Part shown: positions 35,440-43,747 of the stretch, piece after piece
How the letters are laid out: the number at the start of each line of letters is the position of its first letter
Numbering within the stretch: position 1 is the first letter of the stretch
Source of the DNA: Duganella sacchari
GTDB taxonomy: Bacteria; Pseudomonadota; Gammaproteobacteria; Burkholderiales; Burkholderiaceae_D
DNA length: 64,000 nt
Direction: 5' to 3'
Assembly (NCBI RefSeq): GCF_900143065.1
Contig: NZ_FRCX01000016.1
Location: 1 to 64,000 of the forward strand
Notes under the pieces: model-generated
Database searches by the model: none
What the model saw: only the letters and a program-made list of their open reading frames with translations
What the model was told of the DNA's origin: nothing
Translations under genes and position numbers: made by a program

Positions 35440-37160
35440 TAGGCGGCGCTTTCCACGCGGTTGCGGCCTTTGCGCTTGGCGCGGTATAGCGCCAGGTCGG
35501 CCGCGTGCAGCAGATCATCCAGCGAGATCTGCGGACCGGCGGCGCTGGCGACGCCAAAGCTGGCGGTCACGCGCAGGATGTGGCCGTCGGCCAGTGTCAA
35601 TGGTTCGCTGGCGATCGCGCTGCGCAAACGCTCCGCCAGCGCGCACGCCTGTTCCTGTGTGCAGTGCGCCGGCATCACCACAAATTCTTCGCCGCCGTGG
35701 CGTGCCAGGATTTCGCCATCGCGCAGTTCTTCGCGTACTACCGAGGCGACGCGGATCAGCACCTGGTCGCCCGTCTCATGACCATGCGAATCGTTGACGG
35801 ACTTGAAGTGGTCGATATCAAACAGCACCACGGCCAGTGTCTCGTTGCGCCCGCGCGCGCGGCGTAGCCGTTGCGTGCTGGCCGTGGTGAAAGCGCGGCG
35901 GTTGAGCAAACCGGTCAGGTAGTCGGTATCGGCGCGGCGGCGCAGCTCATCGATGAGGTGCTGGCGTTCCAGCTCCAGTTGCTGGCGTTCGATGCTGTTG
36001 GTGCGCAGCGTGGACAGGGCACGCAGCATGTCGCCGATTTCGTCGGCGCGCTGCGAGCCGCTGGAGTCGCGCGAGTAGTCGCCGTTACCGAGGCGGATCA
36101 CGGCGCGCGTGGCGCGTAGCAGCGGTACGATGACGCGGCGGCGCACTATCAACAGCAGCAGCGTCAGCGCCAGCAGGATCGCCACGCCGGATGAACACAC
36201 AATCAGCAGCTCGGTGCGCGCATGTTCGTGATCGCTCTGGGCCTGCGTTTGCGCCTCCTGCAGCAGTTCATCGCGCAGCGACAGGATCGGGGTCATGGTC
36301 GGCACATAGCGCTGTGCAAACTGGCCGGTGTCCATGCCATAGTCGCGTCCCGCACGACTGGCTGCTTCAATCCCCGCCACCAGTCCCAGGCCGGTACCGA
36401 AATAGATTTCATCGACGCGCGCCATGACCGTATTGAATCCGGCCGGATTGCCGCCGTCCTCGCCCAGCGCCTGGATCTGCTGGCGCAACTGCGCCAGGCG
36501 GCCGCGCAGCATTTCCAGTTGCTCATGCTCGGCGGGGACCAGCGCCTGGCGCTTGGCCAGCGGCACGGTCAGCACGGAGCCAAGCCGGCCCGCATATTCG
36601 CGCAGCTCGACGGCGTAGCGTGTTTTAATCAGCGTGCGCGAGATGCGCGGATAGGCGCGCTCGGAAGCCAGTGTGTAGCCGCCGACAGCGTCAAGTGCCA
36701 GCGGTACCAGCGCGAACATCCGGCCAATGGCGTTTTTCAGCAGTTCCGGCGTGCGCTCGGCCGGCGCTGCGGACGCCAGCGTGTCCACCGTGTTGCGCGC
36801 CTCGGCCAGCGCCTGGTACAGGCTCGCCATCTCGACCGGATGCTGGGTGCCGAAATCGTTTTGCAGCTCGCGCTCGAGTTGTATCAGCGCGAGGTCGGTG
36901 GCGGCGCGCGCACGCGTCAGGCGGTCACGCCGGGCGGGATCAGCGGGCTGCCTGTCGCCCAGCACCGCATTGACCGGGCCGCGTTCGAACGAGAGTTTTT
37001 CTGCCGCGATCATGGCGCGCTGTGTCAGGCGCAGTGCTTGCAGGCCGGCGCTGGTGTCGTCGTAATGCAGCCACGCTTCTCGCGTGATATGGCCCAGCAT
37101 GCCGAAGACCAGCAACGCCAGCACGGCGGTGGACAGTGTCAGCAAGCGGGAAATTTTCAT
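35439..37160 (-). CDS. Membrane diguanylate cyclase (sensor-HAMP-GGDEF)
   Basis: A 573-residue protein: TM helix at residues about 8-27, a helical periplasmic region to about residue 310, a second TM helix (about 315-338), a HAMP-like linker and a GGDEF domain (about 410-570). The active loop is GGEEF (about 487), an accepted catalytic variant, and DxLTGLLNRRAF is intact, so it should make c-di-GMP. The inhibitory I-site nine residues before GGEEF reads RDGE rather than RxxD, so product inhibition may be weakened. The sensor ligand is unknown. It converges with the serine hydrolase across the foldback repeat. Confidence 0.9.
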   Translation of the reverse strand: MKISRLLTLSTAVLALLVFGMLGHITREAWLHYDDTSAGLQALRLTQRAMIAAEKLSFERGPVNAVLGDRQPADPARRDRLTRARAATDLALIQLERELQNDFGTQHPVEMASLYQALAEARNTVDTLASAAPAERTPELLKNAIGRMFALVPLALDAVGGYTLASERAYPRISRTLIKTRYAVELREYAGRLGSVLTVPLAKRQALVPAEHEQLEMLRGRLAQLRQQIQALGEDGGNPAGFNTVMARVDEIYFGTGLGLVAGIEAASRAGRDYGMDTGQFAQRYVPTMTPILSLRDELLQEAQTQAQSDHEHARTELLIVCSSGVAILLALTLLLLIVRRRVIVPLLRATRAVIRLGNGDYSRDSSGSQRADEIGDMLRALSTLRTNSIERQQLELERQHLIDELRRRADTDYLTGLLNRRAFTTASTQRLRRARGRNETLAVVLFDIDHFKSVNDSHGHETGDQVLIRVASVVREELRDGEILARHGGEEFVVMPAHCTQEQACALAERLRSAIASEPLTLADGHILRVTASFGVASAAGPQISLDDLLHAADLALYRAKRKGRNRVESAA

Positions 37161-37325
37161 GAAAATGGAAGAAGCAGTTTACAAGTAAACAATATGCCAC
37201 AAAGCGGGGTCGAGCGGGGCGGGAATGCGGCACGGGCGACGGCAAATGGTACAATGCCGCCCTTGCGTCGCTGGCTTTGCCTGAGCAGGATGCAAAGCTT
37301 GAACGATTACTACCGAGGGAAACGA

Positions 37326-37691
37326 ATGTCTATGCAACGAGTTATGCTGCGCGCCAAGCTGCACCGTGTGACGGTGACGCAGGCGGATCTGAATTATGAA
37401 GGTTCGTGCGGTATCGACCTGGACCTGCTGGAAGCGGCTGATATCTGGCCAAACGAAAAAATCGAACTGTATAACGTGAACAACGGCGAGCGCTTCGCCA
37501 CCTACGCGATTCCTGGCCTGCGCGGCACCGGCGAGATCTCGCTGAACGGCGCAGCGGCACGCAAGGCGCAGCTGGGCGACCTGCTCATCATCTGCACCTA
37601 CGCGCCGATGACCGAAGCGCAGATCGCCGACTACAAACCGAAACTGGTTTTCGTCGACGCGCAAAACAAGATCACCAGCGTCAAGCAGTAA
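37326..37691 (+). CDS. panD: Aspartate 1-decarboxylase (pyruvoyl enzyme)
   Basis: A 121-residue proenzyme starting at ATG 37326 with GAGGGA five bases upstream. The open frame continues far upstream but only as antisense of the GGDEF gene. PanD makes beta-alanine from aspartate for pantothenate and CoA. Self-cleavage at G26-S27 (NYEGSCGID) turns Ser27 into the pyruvoyl cofactor. Other family features (DLLEAADIWPNEKIELYNVNNG and the AAARKAQLGDLLII stretch) are intact and the length is normal. No other pan genes are adjacent. Confidence 0.95.
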   Translation: MSMQRVMLRAKLHRVTVTQADLNYEGSCGIDLDLLEAADIWPNEKIELYNVNNGERFATYAIPGLRGTGEISLNGAAARKAQLGDLLIICTYAPMTEAQIADYKPKLVFVDAQNKITSVKQ

Positions 37692-37725
37692 GCTGCAAGA
37701 CCAAGTCGGCCCTGTGCCGAATTCT

Positions 37726-37915
37726 GGTCGGGAGAGACCACCATGGATGGTGGCGCCGAAGGAGCAACCGCCCCGGAAACTCTCAGGCAAAAGGACCGAC
37801 CAGACCACTGTACTCTGAAGAGCCGCCGGCTTCGTCAGCCGGCGCACCGCAGGAGCAAGCGGCGCCATGCTAACGCTATGGCGCGGCGAATCTCTCAGGT
37901 TCCAAACAGAGGGGG
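37726..37915 (+). ncRNA. Tandem glycine riboswitch
   Basis: Two glycine aptamers in tandem. The first begins GGTCGGGAGAGACC (37726-37739), continues GGCGCCGAAGGAGCAACCGC, and closes with ACTCTCAGGCAAAAGGACCG (37779-37798). The second runs from CTCTGAAGAG (37813-37822) through CACCGCAGGAGCAAGC to AATCTCTCAGGTTCCAAACA with AGAGGG at the end. This is the classic double arrangement. It lies in the 5' UTR of the DadA-like dehydrogenase gene and presumably switches it on with glycine. Confidence 0.94.
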
Positions 37916-37936
37916 CGTACCACTCGCATGGTGCGC
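37915..37936 (+). promoter_or_regulatory. Candidate expression-platform hairpin of the glycine riboswitch
   Basis: GCGTACCA (37915-37922) pairs with TGGTGCGC (37929-37936), with one wobble. A competing partner TTGGTAC lies just downstream (37937-37943). No T-run follows, so control by hiding the ribosome site (GGAG, 37964-37967) is more likely than by termination. Confidence 0.5.
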
Positions 37937-37975
37937 TTGGTACTCCCACCCCTGACTGTTGATGGAGCCTGCTTC

Positions 37976-39208
37976 ATGAATCAACCTGCACTGCACACGA
38001 TTGCCGTCCTTGGCGGCGGCATCACCGGCGTGACCACCGCTTACGCCCTGGCGCGGCGCGGCTTTGCCGTCACCGTGTTTGAACGCCACCGTTATCCGGC
38101 AATGGAGACGTCGTTTGCCAACGGCGGCCAGCTGTCCGCCTCCAATGCCGAAGTCTGGACTCATCCTTCCACCATCGCCAAAGGCCTGAAGTGGATGCTG
38201 CGCAGCGATGCGCCGCTGCTGCTCAATCCTCGCCCGACCTGGCACAAGCTGTCCTGGTTTGCGGAGTTCATCGCCAGCATTCCCCGCTACGAAGACAACA
38301 CCATCGCCACCGCGAAGCTGGCGATCGCCGCGCGCCGCCATCTGTTCGACTGGGCGGAAGAGGAGGGCGTGGAGTTCGACCTGAAACAGCAGGGCATCCT
38401 GCACATCTACCGCAACCAGGCGGGCTTCGAGCACGCCGGCCGCGTGTCCGGGCTGCTGGCGGCGGGCGGCTTGCCGCGCCGCGCGGTCACGCCCGATGAG
38501 ATGCGCGCCATCGAGCCGGCGCTGCAAGGCAGCTACTACGGCGGTTACTACACCGAGAGCGATGCCACCGGCGACATCCACAAGTACACCAACGGCCTGG
38601 CCGCAGCGGCCGAGCGGCGTGGTGTGCGCTTTGTATGGGGCGCGGAAATCGGCAGCGTGGAAACCGATGGCCGCGTGGCCACGGTGCGCGTCGATCAGGA
38701 TGGCCGCGAGGACCGCCAGTGCTTCGATGGCGTGGTGGTGTGCGGTGGCGTCGGCAGCCGCGCGCTGGCGGCGCAGCTGGGTGATCGGGTTAACGTTTAT
38801 CCGGTGAAGGGCTATTCGATCACGGTGCAGCTGCAGGATGACGCCAGCCGCGCCGCCGCGCCGACGGTCAGCCTGCTGGACGATGAGACCAAGCTGGTGA
38901 CCAGCCGTCTAGGGCCGGACCGTTTCCGCGTTGCGGGCACGGCGGAGTTCAATGGCATTAACCGCGATATCCGCGCGGACCGCATCCAGCCGCTGGTCGA
39001 TTGGGTGCAGCAGTGCTTCCCGGGCGTGAGCACGCGCCAGGCGGTGCCATGGGCTGGCTTGCGGCCGATGATGCCGGACATGATGCCGCGTGTGGGAAGG
39101 GGCAAGCGGCCTAACGTGTTTTACAACACCGGCCACGGTCACCTGGGCTGGACGCTGTGCGCGGCCACCGCCGACCTGATTGCCGGTGTGGTGGAGAGCC
39201 AACACTAA
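37976..39208 (+). CDS. dadA: FAD-dependent D-amino acid dehydrogenase / glycine oxidase-like
   Basis: A 410-residue FAD flavoprotein of the DAO family. ATG 37976 is chosen for the GGAG site eight bases upstream; an earlier in-frame start lies within the riboswitch platform. The Rossmann dinucleotide motif VLGGGITGVTTAYAL is at residues about 10-24, and the C-terminus has the TGHGHLGWTLC FAD-contact motif typical of DadA. DadA oxidises D-amino acids to keto acids, feeding electrons to quinones. The preceding glycine riboswitch suggests that glycine, or a glycine-linked metabolite, is a substrate. The gene stands alone and ends in the terminator at 39228. Confidence 0.87.
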   Translation: MNQPALHTIAVLGGGITGVTTAYALARRGFAVTVFERHRYPAMETSFANGGQLSASNAEVWTHPSTIAKGLKWMLRSDAPLLLNPRPTWHKLSWFAEFIASIPRYEDNTIATAKLAIAARRHLFDWAEEEGVEFDLKQQGILHIYRNQAGFEHAGRVSGLLAAGGLPRRAVTPDEMRAIEPALQGSYYGGYYTESDATGDIHKYTNGLAAAAERRGVRFVWGAEIGSVETDGRVATVRVDQDGREDRQCFDGVVVCGGVGSRALAAQLGDRVNVYPVKGYSITVQLQDDASRAAAPTVSLLDDETKLVTSRLGPDRFRVAGTAEFNGINRDIRADRIQPLVDWVQQCFPGVSTRQAVPWAGLRPMMPDMMPRVGRGKRPNVFYNTGHGHLGWTLCAATADLIAGVVESQH

Positions 39209-39227
39209 GCTGGCTTGCCGCACAAGA

Positions 39228-39263
39228 AAAAGACGCCTCTGAACTGAATCTCGGGCGTCTTTT
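39228..39263. terminator. Terminator between dadA and the Crp/Fnr gene
   Basis: AAAAGACGCC (39228-39237) pairs perfectly with GGCGTCTTTT (39254-39263) across a 16-base loop. A-rich and T-rich flanks make it usable from both strands by these convergent genes. Confidence 0.85.
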
Positions 39264-39265
39264 AT

Positions 39266-39883
39266 TTATTTGCTACCGTCAATGCGCAGCAACTGCGACA
39301 TGTACTGCGGCGTGATGCCAAGGAAGGATGCCACCACCTTTTGCGAGATGCGCTGCTCCAGGCCCGGATACTCGCGGCGGAACGCATTCAGGCGGCCCTG
39401 CGCCGGCGAGGCGTTCAGGTACAGGCGGCGGCTCTGGTCCATGATGCTGCACTGTGCCGCAGCCAGGTAGTAGTCGCGCAGATGGCTATTGGCCTGATAC
39501 AGCGCGCTCACTTGCGACCAGTCCAGGCGATAGCCATGGATGGCGGTTTCCGCCACCACGAAATTCAGCGCCGGATGCGATTCGCGCGAACGCAGCAGAT
39601 CGTCGTGCGCGGCCACCGGTTCGCCGTCGGTCTGGAAGTGCAGCGTCACTTCATTGCCCGCCTCGGTAATGAAACCGGTCCGCGCCACACCGCTGTGCAG
39701 CCAGTGCACATACTGGGCAGGCGTGCCGATGCGCTGCAGGTACTCGCCCTTGCGCATGCTGAAAGGCGTGGCCAGCGGCGCCAACAGGCGCGAGGCTTCG
39801 TCGTACAGTTCGGGCGTGACGCCATAGCGGCGTGACACGGCTTCGCGATATTTAGCGCGGTGTTCTAGGAATGCGTTGCTCAT
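39266..39883 (-). CDS. Crp/Fnr family transcriptional regulator
   Basis: A 205-residue protein. Residues about 30-130 are a cyclic-nucleotide-binding-type beta roll (RKGEYLQRIGTPAQYVHWLHSGVARTG), and the C-terminus is a helix-turn-helix (ISQKVVASFLGITPQYMSQLLR). The beta roll lacks an obvious cAMP phosphate-binding RxS cassette, and no Fnr iron-sulfur cysteines are visible, so the signal is unknown. The C-terminal end (SQLLRIDGSK) resembles small one-component regulators of this family in Bacteroidetes and Betaproteobacteria. The 251 bases upstream (39884-40134) are AT-rich, separate it from the divergent chemoreceptor, and hold no recognised site. Confidence 0.85.
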   Translation of the reverse strand: MSNAFLEHRAKYREAVSRRYGVTPELYDEASRLLAPLATPFSMRKGEYLQRIGTPAQYVHWLHSGVARTGFITEAGNEVTLHFQTDGEPVAAHDDLLRSRESHPALNFVVAETAIHGYRLDWSQVSALYQANSHLRDYYLAAAQCSIMDQSRRLYLNASPAQGRLNAFRREYPGLEQRISQKVVASFLGITPQYMSQLLRIDGSK

Positions 39884-40134
39884 ACTCAGTGGTTTAGGAG
39901 TGCGAATGGCCGGACGGACAATGTTGTATTTTAAATTCCGCTATGTAAATGGCCGTACAAATGAATTTGAAAGTGTAAACGTTTTCACAGTCCCTGGCTC
40001 AATATTTGTTGCAGATTAGAATGGAAATTTAAAAATATTTTAAACTTAAAGCAGTTTAACAAATTTCTGCAAGCATGAATTTCGCTGAACTTTAGGGTTA
40101 CTATTGAAGAACAATTCGACCCTTGGAGACCGGC

Positions 40135-41742
40135 ATGAAAATCACTGATCTCAGCATTGGCAGGCGCCTGTCGTTTGGCTTTGCTGTTGTGCTCGCCATA
40201 CTCATCCTCAACACCGGCCTCGGCATCTATCGCCTGCAAGGGGTGGCGACCGCGACACGCGCGATGATGGAAACGCCGCTGGCCAAGGAGCGTCTCATTT
40301 CGGACTGGTACCGGATTGTATTTGCCGGCATCCGCCGCACCACCGCTGTGGCCAAAAGCGCCGACCCGGCGCTGGCCACCTTCTTTGCCGAGGAGGCCAA
40401 GAACTCGACGGCCTACGCCCAGGGACTGATCAAGAAGATCGAAGAACTCACCAGCGGCGAGGACAAGCGGCTCATGGAAGAGCTGGTGGAAACCCGCAAG
40501 CTGTACGTAAGTTCGCGTGACGGCGTCATGAAGGCCAAGGCCGCCGGCGATGCCGACGGCGCCTCGCGCCTGCTCGAGCAAACCTATCTGCCTGCCGCCA
40601 AAACCTATGAAACCATGCTGCAGAAGATCCTCGACCAGCAGCGCAAGTCGATTGACGAAGCGGCCACGCGCATCGACCAGGTCGCCACGGACAGCCGCAA
40701 CCTACTGCTCTTGCTGGCCGTGCTGGTGGTGGCGTTTGGCGTGGTGTTTTCATGGTGGCTGACGGCGGGCATCACGCGGCCGATCAACGAAGCCGTGGCG
40801 CTGGCCGAGTCGGTGGCGGAAGGCGACCTGGTCGATCATAGCAACCGCAGCGCCAGCGACTACAGCCAGGACGAACCCGGCAAGCTGCTGCATGCGCTGA
40901 ACCGCATGTCGAACAGCCTGGTGCGTATCGTCGGCGATGTCCGCAACGGCACGGACAGCATTGCAACCGCGTCGTCGCAAATCGCCGCCGGCAATCTGGA
41001 CCTGTCGTCGCGCACGGAACAGCAGGCCAGTTCGCTCGAGGAAACCGCGTCCTCGATGGAGGAGCTGACCAGCACCGTCAAGCAGAATGCCGACAACGCG
41101 CGCCAGGCCAACCAGCTGGCGTCCAAGGCTGCCGAAGTGGCGCAACGCGGCGGCGCGGTAGTCTCGGACGTGGTGCAGACCATGGCGTCGATCGATGCCT
41201 CGTCCAAGAAAATTGTCGACATCATCGGCGTCATTGACGGCATCGCTTTCCAGACCAATATTCTTGCCTTGAATGCCGCCGTGGAAGCGGCGCGTGCCGG
41301 CGAACAGGGGCGCGGCTTTGCGGTGGTGGCGTCCGAGGTGCGCAACCTGGCGCAGCGTTCGGCCAGTGCGGCAAAAGAGATCAAGACCCTCATCGACGAC
41401 TCGGTCGGCAAGGTGGAAGCAGGCACGCGCCTGGTTGGCCAGGCTGGGAGTACCATGGAAGAAGTGGTGAGCAGCATCGGCCGCGTTACTGCCATCATGG
41501 GCGAGATCAGCAATGCCAGCGTCGAGCAGACCCATGGCATCGAGCAGATCAACCTGGCGATCACGCAAATGGATCAGGTCACGCAGCAGAACGCGGCATT
41601 GGTGGAAGAGGCCGCCGCAGCGGCCGACGCCATGCAGGTGCAGGCGGCCAAACTGGCGGAAGCGGTGAGCATTTTCAAGCTCGGCGATGCTGCGCCGCAG
41701 CGGCCTGTATTGCGCGGCGCGGCGCGGCCATTGCTGGCGTAA
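40135..41742 (+). CDS. Methyl-accepting chemotaxis protein (4HB/Tar-like sensor, HAMP)
   Basis: A 535-residue receptor starting MKITDLSIGRRL, with TTGGAGA upstream. TM1 is at residues about 12-34, followed by a helical periplasmic domain of about 150 residues with the LSxDWYRxVFAGIRRTxAV helix common in Betaproteobacterial Tar-like receptors. TM2 is at about 187-210, then HAMP and a long cytoplasmic hairpin. The tip is GIAFQTNILALNAAVEAARA. Unlike three other receptors in the cluster it ends in RPLLA, with no aromatic tail for CheR tethering. The ligand is unknown. It is the first gene of the chemosensory cluster. Confidence 0.92.
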   Translation: MKITDLSIGRRLSFGFAVVLAILILNTGLGIYRLQGVATATRAMMETPLAKERLISDWYRIVFAGIRRTTAVAKSADPALATFFAEEAKNSTAYAQGLIKKIEELTSGEDKRLMEELVETRKLYVSSRDGVMKAKAAGDADGASRLLEQTYLPAAKTYETMLQKILDQQRKSIDEAATRIDQVATDSRNLLLLLAVLVVAFGVVFSWWLTAGITRPINEAVALAESVAEGDLVDHSNRSASDYSQDEPGKLLHALNRMSNSLVRIVGDVRNGTDSIATASSQIAAGNLDLSSRTEQQASSLEETASSMEELTSTVKQNADNARQANQLASKAAEVAQRGGAVVSDVVQTMASIDASSKKIVDIIGVIDGIAFQTNILALNAAVEAARAGEQGRGFAVVASEVRNLAQRSASAAKEIKTLIDDSVGKVEAGTRLVGQAGSTMEEVVSSIGRVTAIMGEISNASVEQTHGIEQINLAITQMDQVTQQNAALVEEAAAAADAMQVQAAKLAEAVSIFKLGDAAPQRPVLRGAARPLLA

Positions 41743-41879
41743 CTATCATCGGTTGTATTGGTGCAACAGGCTTCGCATTCATGACTACATGATGGCGCGG
41801 GCACGGCATTCTGCGCTACAGTGGGACTACCGGAGGCGCTGCCCCAGCGGCGCCCGGAACAACAGTGGGGTGGCGTCCA

Positions 41880-43043
41880 GTGAAGAATCAAACCGGGATC
41901 AGTAGCAAAGTGATAGTGCCGTTCGGCTTTGCCGCAGCGGGTGCGTTGGGAACCGTCGCCGCAGGCTGGAGCGCCTGGGGCTGGTACACCCTGATCTGGG
42001 CAGCGCTGCTGCTGGGCGCTGCAGCCTGGCTCACGCGCGATACGGGTTTCAGCCCCGCCAGCGCGACCGGCGACAACGCCATGATCGATGATTACCTGGA
42101 TGGGCGCGACCGTTTTGCCGACGCGGTGCTGCCCGTGTGGTGCCGCCATATTGAAAACTCGCGCGCGCAGATGGAGGAAGCGATTTCCGATTTGGCCTCG
42201 CGCTTCTCCAGCATCGTCGACAAGCTTGACAGCGCGGTGCATGTCTCCGGCGCGGGCAACCAGGGCGACCACTCCATGACCGAGGTGTTTGCACACAGCG
42301 AACAGCGTCTGGGCTCGGTGGTGACCTCGATGAAATCCGCCATGTCATCCAAGCACGCCATGCTGGCGCAGATCCGCGACCTGGAACGCTTTACGCGCGA
42401 GCTGCGCGGCATGGCGGAAGGCGTGGCCAGCATCGCCGCGCAAACCAATCTGCTGGCGCTCAACGCGGCCATCGAAGCGGCGCGCGCCGGTCCGGCCGGC
42501 CGTGGCTTCGCCGTGGTGGCACAGGAGGTGCGCCAGCTGTCGATGCGCTCGGCGGAGACGGGCAAGGAAATCTCCAATCGCGTGAATCTGATCAGTACCG
42601 CGATCCTGGCGGCCAGCCAGGCCGCCGAGCAATCGAGGGAAGCGGAAGACAAGTCCATGCAGTCGGCGGAAGGCATGATCGACGCCGTGCTGTCCGAGTT
42701 CCGCCAGATGACCGACGCGCTGGTACAGTCCTCCGACCTGCTCAAACAGGAGAGCATCGGCATCCAGGGTGAGGTGGGCGAGGCGCTGGTGCAGCTGCAA
42801 TTCCAGGACCGCGTGAGCCAGGTGATGACCCACGTGCGCCACAACATGGAGAACTTGCCAGGACTGCTGCGCGAGTATCACGAGCGCTATGAGACGAACG
42901 GGGTGCTGGAAGCGCCGGATCCGGACCGTCTGCTGGGCGAACTGCAGAAGACCTACGCGATGGCCGAAGAGCATGCGGTACACAGCGGCATCAAGCACGC
43001 GGCGCCTACCGCCGCTGCAGCCGACGAAATCACTTTTTTCTGA
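41880..43043 (+). CDS. Chemoreceptor-like protein without a periplasmic sensor domain
   Basis: About 387 residues from a GTG at 41880 (GGGGTGG upstream); a GTG five codons earlier is the alternative. Two hydrophobic segments (about residues 10-25 and 30-47) form a membrane hairpin with almost no periplasmic loop. The cytoplasmic part carries the receptor signalling tip (GVASIAAQTNLLALNAAIEA) with flanking coiled coil, followed by an unusual C-terminal stretch (LQFQDRVSQVMTHVRHNMENL) of the kind found in short MCP-like proteins. It may sense an internal or membrane signal, or modulate the array. It lies 13 bases before cheY. Confidence 0.85.
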   Translation: MKNQTGISSKVIVPFGFAAAGALGTVAAGWSAWGWYTLIWAALLLGAAAWLTRDTGFSPASATGDNAMIDDYLDGRDRFADAVLPVWCRHIENSRAQMEEAISDLASRFSSIVDKLDSAVHVSGAGNQGDHSMTEVFAHSEQRLGSVVTSMKSAMSSKHAMLAQIRDLERFTRELRGMAEGVASIAAQTNLLALNAAIEAARAGPAGRGFAVVAQEVRQLSMRSAETGKEISNRVNLISTAILAASQAAEQSREAEDKSMQSAEGMIDAVLSEFRQMTDALVQSSDLLKQESIGIQGEVGEALVQLQFQDRVSQVMTHVRHNMENLPGLLREYHERYETNGVLEAPDPDRLLGELQKTYAMAEEHAVHSGIKHAAPTAAAADEITFF

Positions 43044-43056
43044 AGGTAGAGAAGAT

Positions 43057-43425
43057 ATGGCAAAAACCATCATGGTGGTCGATGATTCGGCCTCTTTGCG
43101 CCAGGTAGTGGGCATTGCGCTCAAGGGCGCGGGATACGAGGTGATTGAAGGACGCGATGGCGTCGATGCGCTGTCCAAATGCACCGGACAGAAAATTCAT
43201 CTGGTGGTGTGCGACGTGAACATGCCCAATATGGACGGCATCACCTTCGTTAAACAATTCAAGCAGCTGCCCAACTACAAATTCACGCCAGTCATCATGC
43301 TGACTACCGAATCGCAAGAGAGCAAGAAGGAAGAAGGCAAGGCCGCAGGCGCCAAGGCCTGGGTCGTCAAACCATTCAAACCGGACGTGCTACTGGGCGC
43401 CGTCGCCAAGCTGGTACTGCCATAA
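43057..43425 (+). CDS. cheY: CheY-type response regulator
   Basis: A 122-residue single receiver domain starting at ATG 43057; the upstream open frame lies inside the preceding receptor gene. Key residues are D10/D11 (MVVDDS), phospho-acceptor D53 (CDVNMPNMDG), the Thr of the TPVIMLTTES strand and the Lys of VVKPFKP, so it should be phosphorylated by the CheA encoded downstream. The small size with no output domain fits CheY or a phosphate-sink role. Whether it binds the flagellar motor or another partner cannot be told from sequence. Confidence 0.92.
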   Translation: MAKTIMVVDDSASLRQVVGIALKGAGYEVIEGRDGVDALSKCTGQKIHLVVCDVNMPNMDGITFVKQFKQLPNYKFTPVIMLTTESQESKKEEGKAAGAKAWVVKPFKPDVLLGAVAKLVLP

Positions 43426-43441
43426 TTTTGCGGAGGCTGCG

Positions 43442-43738
43442 ATGGCCGATGAAGTCAACCGTATTGCCCTGGACGGCGAACTGACGATCTATCGCGCCGC
43501 CGATCTGAAAGTGCTGGTGCTGGACGCGCTGCGCAAGGCGCGGATACTGGAAATCGACTTGTCCGGCGTGACGGAGCTGGACACGGCAGGCTTGCAAGTG
43601 CTGATGCTGGCCAAGCAGGCCGCTGCCGCCGACCAGCGCACGCTGCGCCTGGTGCAGCATAGCCCCGCCGTCGTAGAAATCTTCGAGATGCTGGACCTGG
43701 TCGCCTTCTTTGGCGACGCCGTGCTGATACACGCATAA
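43442..43738 (+). CDS. STAS-domain protein
   Basis: A 98-residue single STAS domain. The conserved loop ELDTAGLQVL has Thr where anti-sigma antagonists carry the phosphorylatable Ser/Thr of DSxG/DTxG motifs, and the core strands LDGELTIYRAADLK and LEIDLSGV are typical. In SpoIIAA-type systems this residue is phosphorylated by a kinase and controls partner binding. Here it sits 16 bases after cheY and 9 bases before cheA. A STAS gene in this position occurs in some alternative chemosensory clusters; no anti-sigma kinase lies nearby. Confidence 0.9.
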   Translation: MADEVNRIALDGELTIYRAADLKVLVLDALRKARILEIDLSGVTELDTAGLQVLMLAKQAAAADQRTLRLVQHSPAVVEIFEMLDLVAFFGDAVLIHA

Positions 43739-43747
43739 GGAATAGCC

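Noticed and set aside
36222..37325. In-frame upstream extension of panD
   Set aside because: PanD is a 120-residue family. The extension is antisense to the GGDEF gene, and a good ribosome site precedes the ATG at 37326.
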